Part shown: positions 24,880 to 30,207 of the stretch, piece by piece
Layout of the letters: each line of letters opens with the position of its first letter
Numbering within the stretch: position 1 is the stretch's first letter
Virus record (IMG/VR): IMGVR_UViG_3300032092_000166
Span: 1-30,207 of that record
From: a virus
Strand: one strand, 5' to 3'
Length of the DNA stretch: 30,207 nt
Notes under the pieces: model-generated
Database searches by the model: none
Seen by the model: only the letters and a program-made list of their open reading frames with translations
Told to the model about the DNA's origin: nothing
Translations under genes and position numbers: made by a program

Positions 24880-27300
24880 ATGTCTGCCGTAAAGATTACC
24901 ACCTTCTTCGGCATCTCCCCCAAGGTGTCTCCGGAACTGCTGCCGGAGACTGCCGGTCAAATATCGAACAACACCAAGCTGGTATCGGGAGACCTCGATC
25001 CATACCCCACCCCGGTCATCGTCGATAACTCCGGCATCACCGGCACAATCCGTACGCTCTACGCCTTCAAGGGCGATCAGAACGAGAACCGTTGGTTGGC
25101 GTGGACCACCGACGTAAACGTAGCGATTGTCACTGCTACGGGAGAAACCGACCGTCGGTTTTACTACACCGGTGACGGATCACCCAAGGTAAGCAACTAC
25201 TCGCTGGCGTTCGCCGGTGCTGGCCCCTACCCCACGGGGTACTACGAACTGGGTCTGCCGCTGCCGACGACCAAGCCGATCATCACTGTGTCGGCGTTCA
25301 CGCCTGCAATCACTGCCTCCTACGCCCGCGACACAAACAACATTGCCACGCTGGTGACTTCGGCTCCGCACACGCTGCGCTCCAATGCGATCATCACGGT
25401 CACGGGTTTCAGCTACCTGTCAGGAACCTACACCCACTCCAGCACCACGGTTACATGCACTGTCGTATCGCATGGTCTGACCGGTACGCCGCAGATCACG
25501 GTGGAGTTCGCCACCGGAGATGCCATTTCCGGAACCTACGTGGCCACTGTCACCGGGTCTAACACGTTCACGATTACGGTACCTACTGTTCCAACGACAA
25601 ACGGTACGGTTCGCCTAAGCCTGTTTTCGTTCAACGCCACCGGTGTCACGGCCACCATCACCAACACCACTACGATCCAGTATTTCAGTCCCGGCCCTCC
25701 GCTGACTACGACCAGTTACTTCGGAGGCACGGTTGATCTGGGCAGCCCGATCACACCGCGCTCGTATGTCTACACATGGATGACGCCGTGGGACGAGGAG
25801 TCTATTGCGTCGGAACCGACCGATACGGTCTATGTCCGCGAAGGCGTGACGGTTACGGTGAGCAGCCTGCCAACGGCGAAGCCGGCGGGCGACAACTTCA
25901 TTCGTGGCATCCGCCTGTATCGCACCTTGTCAACGGTGCAGGGATCGGAGTACTTCCGCCTCAAGACGCTGTGGTTTCCCACTGGTTTGTCCAGTGTGCG
26001 CCGCACCACTAACGTCGCCACCGTCATGCTGGTCGAGCCACACAACCTCGGCATCAGCGATCGGTTCAAGATTGCTGACTGCACGGACGCCTCGTTCAAC
26101 ATCACCGGTGGTATCGTCCTCGACATCCCCGATGACTACACGTTCACCTACACCAGTGCGGGGAGCAACACTGCACTGACCGCTGTCACCGCTGGCACCC
26201 TGTATATAGACGTGTCTGAGAACCCACCAACGACCGCAGCGCGGTACTGGGGTGACGCCGGCAACTACGATTTTATCGACGACTTTGATGCGTTGAACCT
26301 GTTTGATAGCCTTGGTTCTGATAATGCTGACCCGCCTCCCGCTGACCTTCAGGGTCTGACTGCGGTGCAGAACAACATCCTCGCTGGCTTCGTAGGCAAC
26401 AAGCTGTACCTCACTCCACCAAACGAACCCTATGCGTGGCCGGAAGAGTTCGTCATCACGTTCCAGCACAACGTCATCGGGCTGGCACCCATCAACGGCG
26501 GAATCCTCGTCCTGACCGAAGCCTATCCTTTCCTTGTTACCGGTGCCGATCCGGCTGCCGGTATGAGTGTTCAACGCATCGACGCGCTCTATCCCTGCCT
26601 CAACCGCAAGGGTATCGTCTCCATGAACTACGGCGTGGTCTACCCCACGCACGACGGTCTGGCACTCTACGCACCGGGGTCCGGTCCTGCAATCATCACT
26701 CAGACGAACTTCGACAACGACACGTGGGGGACCGAGCTTGACCCAACGACCATCGTGGCCGACTATTATGGCGATGCCTACATCGCCTCTCACTCCACCG
26801 GTGGATTTATATTCCAACCTGTGCCGCAGGCCGGGGGTCAGTTTGTCACCATCGACTTCGACTTTACCGCGTCCTACTACGATACCATCGAGGGTCGCCT
26901 CTTCGGTGCTGCCGGTACCAAGGGCGATATCTATGAGTGGGATTCGCTCGCGCAGCCGAAGCTGATACAGAACTGGAAGTCTAAGGTCATCAAGACCCCT
27001 CGCATGATGAACATTGGTGCGGCTCGCGTTATCGCCGACTATGGTGAGGGCACGATCCTCTGGAATGAGGCAAACAAAAACTGGGGGGCTGAGACCCTGC
27101 TATGGTCAGCTCTAAGCAACATTACGTTTTATATGTGGGTAGACAAGGAACTGATCCTCACCACCGCGCTGTCGAGCAGCGGCGTCTTCCGCCTTCCCGC
27201 CGGCTACCTATCAGATACCTTTGAAGCAGGCGTTGAAGGTGATATTCGTGTACGGGCAATCCACCTCGGCGAGACGCCGCTGAGTCTGAAGGAAGCCTGA
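24880..27300 (+). CDS. large beta-rich virion (tail) structural protein
   Basis: An 806-residue protein starting 3 bases after the spanin stop. The N-terminus (GISPKVSPELLPETAGQISN, then LVSGDLDPYPTPVIVDNSG) and the region VTGADPAAGMSVQRIDALYP followed by GIVSMNYGVVYPTHDGLALY recur in large tail or nozzle-type proteins of short-tailed phages, where a propeller-like fold is expected. Inserted beta domains with an HxL-GD-like pattern occur at about 152-175, 190-233 and 376-425, of the kind seen as tandem adhesion modules. The tail role is inferred from context. No enzymatic motif is visible. Confidence 0.75.
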   Translation: MSAVKITTFFGISPKVSPELLPETAGQISNNTKLVSGDLDPYPTPVIVDNSGITGTIRTLYAFKGDQNENRWLAWTTDVNVAIVTATGETDRRFYYTGDGSPKVSNYSLAFAGAGPYPTGYYELGLPLPTTKPIITVSAFTPAITASYARDTNNIATLVTSAPHTLRSNAIITVTGFSYLSGTYTHSSTTVTCTVVSHGLTGTPQITVEFATGDAISGTYVATVTGSNTFTITVPTVPTTNGTVRLSLFSFNATGVTATITNTTTIQYFSPGPPLTTTSYFGGTVDLGSPITPRSYVYTWMTPWDEESIASEPTDTVYVREGVTVTVSSLPTAKPAGDNFIRGIRLYRTLSTVQGSEYFRLKTLWFPTGLSSVRRTTNVATVMLVEPHNLGISDRFKIADCTDASFNITGGIVLDIPDDYTFTYTSAGSNTALTAVTAGTLYIDVSENPPTTAARYWGDAGNYDFIDDFDALNLFDSLGSDNADPPPADLQGLTAVQNNILAGFVGNKLYLTPPNEPYAWPEEFVITFQHNVIGLAPINGGILVLTEAYPFLVTGADPAAGMSVQRIDALYPCLNRKGIVSMNYGVVYPTHDGLALYAPGSGPAIITQTNFDNDTWGTELDPTTIVADYYGDAYIASHSTGGFIFQPVPQAGGQFVTIDFDFTASYYDTIEGRLFGAAGTKGDIYEWDSLAQPKLIQNWKSKVIKTPRMMNIGAARVIADYGEGTILWNEANKNWGAETLLWSALSNITFYMWVDKELILTTALSSSGVFRLPAGYLSDTFEAGVEGDIRVRAIHLGETPLSLKEA

Positions 27301-27647
27301 TGGCGAGGTTCACCCCCATTCCTAGCCCGCCGCAGTCGGACATCCAACCGTGGCTGAGTTTTACCCTGACCGCAATGAAGGAGAACATCGAACTGCTGGC
27401 CGGTCTACGCGGCGAGAAGGACGGTGCCAGTACGGCAGTCCTGAAATCAGCAGTTACGATCCGAGCCGTTCCTACTCAGAAGATGACGCGAGTGTCGGCG
27501 CAAGGAGCGGGGATAACGGTCAGCGGGGCTAGTGTCCCTACCTTATCGGATTATGTTACGGTAGTGCGAGACCTACAGTCGCTGGCACAGGACGTAGCCA
27601 ATCTACGGTCGACGGTGGAAACCCTGATCTCACAGTTGCGAGGCTGA
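27300..27647 (+). CDS. small helical virion-associated protein
   Basis: A 115-residue protein with a start overlapping the upstream stop (TGATG). The N-terminus is Pro-rich and aromatic (PIPSPPQSDIQPWLSFTLTA), with a helix (MKENIELLAGLRGEKDG), a beta segment (TRVSAQGAGITVSGASV) and a C-terminal coiled coil (VVRDLQSLAQDVANLRSTVE). Small proteins of this type occur next to tail genes; the role is unknown. Confidence 0.65.
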   Translation: MARFTPIPSPPQSDIQPWLSFTLTAMKENIELLAGLRGEKDGASTAVLKSAVTIRAVPTQKMTRVSAQGAGITVSGASVPTLSDYVTVVRDLQSLAQDVANLRSTVETLISQLRG

Positions 27648-27648
27648 T

Positions 27649-28440
27649 ATGATAAACCAGATGGATCAAATGGGACAAAACATGCAGGTCTCAACTGATA
27701 GCTTGGATTTGCCTCCGGCTCTTGCTAGTATCCTTGCTATGCCGGCGATGACCCCAAACATGTCGCCGGCGGCGACCCCTGCTCAGTCTATGCCTTCCTC
27801 GCCCGGCGGGCTTGGGCAGAGCTTGGGGTCGCCACTTCCTTCGTTTCAAGAGGGCGGTATGGTCGGCCCCGGCGGTCAGCCGATGAGCGGCATGGCACTC
27901 GGCGCACAGGAAGACGACGGACCCATGGACTCAATGGAGCGTGAGACGCTCATCACGCAGGGTCTTCAGCAGAATCCGCAGCAGGCGGAGGAGATTAAAG
28001 CCGCCATCATGCAGGCGCTTCAGAGCGGCGAACTGACGCCGCAAGAACTGAACATGATCGTGCAGCTTACACAGGTTGCAGCATCGAACCCGGAGATGTA
28101 CCCCTACGTTCGCAATTTTGCTATCCAGAACGGCATCGCCGAAGAAGGCGATCTGCCAGAGAAATACAACGAAGGCGTCATGGTCGTCATGCTTACCGTT
28201 GCCAAGGCAGCACAGCAGATTATCCAAGGCGGGTCGCAGATGCCGGAGATGCCGCAGGCTGGCCTCGCTGGCGGACAGATGCAGTCGATGGCCAAGGGCG
28301 GCACGGTCAACGGTAAGACCGACGCTCCGGTGCCGATCATGGCGCACGAAGGCGAGTACGTTATCCCCAAGCACGTCGTGGCGATGAAGGGGCGTGAGTT
28401 CTTCGACAGCCTTGTGGACAAGTACAAGGATAAAATGTGA
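27649..28440 (+). CDS. Met/Gln/Gly-rich virion-associated protein
   Basis: A 263-residue protein. Residues 1-90 are low-complexity, Met/Pro/Ser/Gly-rich (QMDQMGQNMQ, SFQEGGMVGPGGQPMSG). A helical middle with Gln/Glu-rich segments follows (QNPQQAEEIKAAIMQALQSG). The C-terminus has PIMAHEGEYVIPKHVV (about 230-244), a motif common at the end of phage virion-associated proteins. The gene is flanked by structural genes and its stop overlaps the next GTG. A virion-assembly or ejected-protein role is inferred. Confidence 0.68.
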   Translation: MINQMDQMGQNMQVSTDSLDLPPALASILAMPAMTPNMSPAATPAQSMPSSPGGLGQSLGSPLPSFQEGGMVGPGGQPMSGMALGAQEDDGPMDSMERETLITQGLQQNPQQAEEIKAAIMQALQSGELTPQELNMIVQLTQVAASNPEMYPYVRNFAIQNGIAEEGDLPEKYNEGVMVVMLTVAKAAQQIIQGGSQMPEMPQAGLAGGQMQSMAKGGTVNGKTDAPVPIMAHEGEYVIPKHVVAMKGREFFDSLVDKYKDKM

Positions 28441-28883
28441 GTGATCTGACGGTTGAGATGCTGACGCAGGAGCGGGCACTGGAGATGTGGCCCCGCCTTG
28501 TGCCGTGGCTACAAAAGTCCATACACGGCAACACAATGACCAGCGACGATCTGGATGTGCAGTACATCTTCAATGCCGTGGCTGCCGATGAGGCGGTTGT
28601 GTTTGTCGGGTTCGAGGGTACGCTCGTTGCTCTCGTGCTGGTTATCCAGTTTCACCACATGGATAAAAAGCTGGCTGCCTCAATCCTCGCCATGGCTGGA
28701 CGCAAACTGCGCGCGTTTGCTTCGTCGTTCTGGCCGTCGGTAATTGACTGGCTGCGGGCCAACAAGGTAGATTTTCTCGACACCTATGTTCCGTCCGACC
28801 GAGCTATGCTATATATGAATAAGTTCGGGTTTAATAAATCCTGCGCCAAGGTGCGTATGACGTTGGGGGATACCCATGGGTAA
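28437..28883 (+). CDS. GNAT-like acetyltransferase-fold protein
   Basis: A 148-residue GTG-start protein overlapping the upstream stop (GTGA). The alternation of strands and helices (EAVVFVGFEGTLVALVLVIQ, then LRAFASSFWPSVIDWLRANK) and the C-terminal AMLYMNKFGFNKSCAKVRMT, with its Y-x-K-F/G-F pattern (about 126-132), fit the GNAT N-acetyltransferase fold. The acetyl-CoA loop (Q/R-x-x-G-x-G/A) is not clear; the equivalent region is HMDKKLAASILAMAGRKLRA. Such proteins occur in phage late regions, perhaps as structural or inactive relatives. Activity is unproven. Confidence 0.6.
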   Translation: MSDLTVEMLTQERALEMWPRLVPWLQKSIHGNTMTSDDLDVQYIFNAVAADEAVVFVGFEGTLVALVLVIQFHHMDKKLAASILAMAGRKLRAFASSFWPSVIDWLRANKVDFLDTYVPSDRAMLYMNKFGFNKSCAKVRMTLGDTHG

Positions 28884-30105
28884 GAAAACTTTTGGAACCA
28901 TCGTAAAGGTAGCTGCGATTGTCGCTATCGCATATTTTGCCCCCGCTGTTGCAGGTAAGGTTCTTGCCACTACCCTCGGTAAGGCAGCCGCTGCCAAGGT
29001 CGCTGCCTCGACGCTTGGGGCCACGATCTCCAGTGCCGCCGCAGGTGCTGCGCTAGGTGAAGCGGGAGGCGCGGTCGGATTAGGCACAAACTGGCAGTCA
29101 GGCGCACTAGCAGGCGGTTATGGGGGGTATACTGCGGCCAAGGCTGCTGCTGCTGCTGCCGCCGGAGGTATACCCGCTGTGGGAACCACCGGCGGCAGCA
29201 GTATCAGCGGCTCAACTTTCGCCGGAGGTAGCGCAGGTCTACCCGCTGTGGGAACCACCGGCGTCGGCAGTATCAGCGGCTCAACTCTCGCCGCTGGGTC
29301 TGGGGCGGGGACTGCTGCCGGCGGCCTTGGTGCAGGTCTGTCCACTGTGGGAACCACCGGCCTCGGCAGTATCAGCGGCACAACTCTCGCCGCTGGGTCT
29401 GGGGCGGGGACTGCTGCCGGCAGCCTTGGTGCAGGTCTGTCCACGGGTCTACCCGCTGTGGGAACCACGGGCCTCGGCAGTATCAGCGGCTCAACTCTCG
29501 CTGCTGGTGGTGGTGGTGGTGGGATTGGTGCTACTCTTAGCGGTCTTACGTCTGCTATTCCCGCCGGCCTCAAGAAAGTCGCTCCGTCGCTTATCGCCGC
29601 TGGCGTCGTCGGCGCTGGTATGTCTGCTCAGATGAAGGCGCAGCAGGCGGAACTTGAAAAGGCACGGGCGTCCAACGCCGCCTTCACGCAGGAGCGATTC
29701 AGCCAAGCGCAGCGTCTGCTGGGCGAAGCTGACTACCTCAACCCTGAGTATATGGGTCGGCAGGCTGGTCAGGCCGCACTCGTCCGTGGCTCGATTCAAG
29801 AAGCCGAAGGTACCCGTGGTCTCACCGGTGCCCGCCGAGAAGCCGAACTGCGGCGTTTCCGTCTGGGTACTTCCCGCAACGTGGGCACTGCGTTTCAGCA
29901 GGGCTTCGGTCAGGGTGTCACCGGTCGCATCCAAACTCGTCAGGCTGGCATCCAGTCGATCCCAACCGAATATCCGACCACGACTACCGAAGGTCTGAAC
30001 TTGGACGATGCTCAACTGGCTCGTCGTAACGCAGAGCGTAAGGGTATTGGCCTCTTGCTGGGTGATGTGATTGGCGTTCCCCCCATCACTGCGCCCGCCG
30101 GCTAA
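28876..30105 (+). CDS. Gly/Ala-rich probable internal virion protein
   Basis: A 409-residue protein. The N-terminus is hydrophobic (TIVKVAAIVAIAYFAPAVAG), followed by Ala/Gly-rich helices. Residues about 98-212 consist of four near-copies of PAVGTTG-GSISGSTLAAGSG. A second hydrophobic stretch (APSLIAAGVVGAGMSAQM, about 236-252) leads into a helical domain (AELEKARASNAAFTQERFSQ, QEAEGTRGLTGARREAELRR). Membrane-active helices plus a coiled-coil domain at this location fit ejected internal virion proteins that cross the host envelope. The ATG overlaps the GNAT-like stop. The family is not recognised by name; the role is inferred. Confidence 0.68.
   Translation: MGKKTFGTIVKVAAIVAIAYFAPAVAGKVLATTLGKAAAAKVAASTLGATISSAAAGAALGEAGGAVGLGTNWQSGALAGGYGGYTAAKAAAAAAAGGIPAVGTTGGSSISGSTFAGGSAGLPAVGTTGVGSISGSTLAAGSGAGTAAGGLGAGLSTVGTTGLGSISGTTLAAGSGAGTAAGSLGAGLSTGLPAVGTTGLGSISGSTLAAGGGGGGIGATLSGLTSAIPAGLKKVAPSLIAAGVVGAGMSAQMKAQQAELEKARASNAAFTQERFSQAQRLLGEADYLNPEYMGRQAGQAALVRGSIQEAEGTRGLTGARREAELRRFRLGTSRNVGTAFQQGFGQGVTGRIQTRQAGIQSIPTEYPTTTTEGLNLDDAQLARRNAERKGIGLLLGDVIGVPPITAPAG
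29171..29510 (+). repeat. four-copy DNA repeat inside the internal virion protein gene
   Basis: Four copies of a core (CGCTGTGGGAACCACCGGC, then CGGCAGTATCAGCGGCTCAA) begin at about 29171, 29240, 29341 and 29450. Copies two and three share an extension of about 100 bases. DNA identity is near-perfect, so the expansion is recent. Confidence 0.8.
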
Positions 30106-30115
30106 GGAGTAGCAT

Positions 30116-30207
30116 ATGGGTATCGGATCATTCCTCGCCGACGCCGGATACATCGGGGCCGAAGCCGAGAACTATGTCAACACCCGTGAAGTGCAGCGCG
30201 CTGCCCG
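30116..30207 (+). CDS. 5' part of a gene cut by the right edge
   Basis: The frame starts MGIGSFLADAGYIGAEAENY and stays open to the edge with TAAGGAG 6 bases before the ATG, a strong site. The few visible residues do not reveal a family. Its position after the Gly/Ala-rich virion protein suggests another virion component. Confidence 0.65.
   Translation, partial: MGIGSFLADAGYIGAEAENYVNTREVQRAA

Overview
The window is a segment of a tailed double-stranded DNA phage genome (class Caudoviricetes). It covers most of the packaging, head, neck, fibre and lysis genes and the start of a probable internal-virion-protein block. No tail-tube, sheath or tape-measure gene is visible. The order is terminase, 683-residue portal, scaffold, coat, two neck/adaptor proteins, then fibres, which fits a short-tailed (podovirus-like) virion. 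A two-component spanin (inner-membrane protein plus outer-membrane lipoprotein) points to a Gram-negative host. The DNA is moderately GC-rich, except in some fibre head domains. I see no integrase, transposon, tRNA or CRISPR array, and I cannot name the host.

Left edge (1-781): two small minus-strand genes (one cut by the edge) are separated by a perfect 10-bp hairpin. A 407-base divergent control region follows, with hairpins, a short dyad and two copies of a 25-base motif. Packaging (782-4694): small terminase subunit, a tiny overlapping 47-residue gene, large terminase subunit, a helix-turn-helix/metallophosphoesterase protein with its own sigma-70-like promoter, and a disordered Ala/Ser/Lys-rich protein. 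A strong intrinsic terminator (4762-4796) closes this block. Head (4852-10610): portal, a small coupled gene, scaffold, major capsid protein, then two beta-rich virion proteins. Two almost identical UUCG hairpins bracket the gene just after the capsid gene. Neck (10610-12962): three small Lys/Gly-rich basic proteins, a small acidic protein and two head-tail adaptors.

Fibres (12975-22957): a beta-helix fibre/tailspike, two small beta proteins, then two paralogous fibres that share an N-terminal virion-attachment domain and long collagen-like (Gly-Pro-Thr)n stalks but have unrelated C-terminal heads. One head is a seven-repeat beta-propeller. Between the two fibres lie two small chaperone-like proteins and two glycosyltransferases, one with a TPR domain. 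Next come a heme-oxygenase-like protein and a compact lysis cassette (membrane coiled-coil protein, Cys-rich mini-protein, M15 peptidase endolysin, holin candidate, overlapping spanins; 22957-24876). The right end (24880-30207) holds a large virion protein, two small virion proteins, a GNAT-like protein and a Gly/Ala-rich probable internal virion protein with DNA-level tandem repeats. A final gene runs off the edge.

Nearly all plus-strand genes are coupled by ATGA, GTGA or TAATG overlaps, so they probably form a few long late transcripts. The most interesting hypothesis is that the two glycosyltransferases decorate threonines of the phage's own collagen-like fibres. The most unexpected single gene is the heme-oxygenase-like protein. 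All functional names are from reading motifs; no database search was run.
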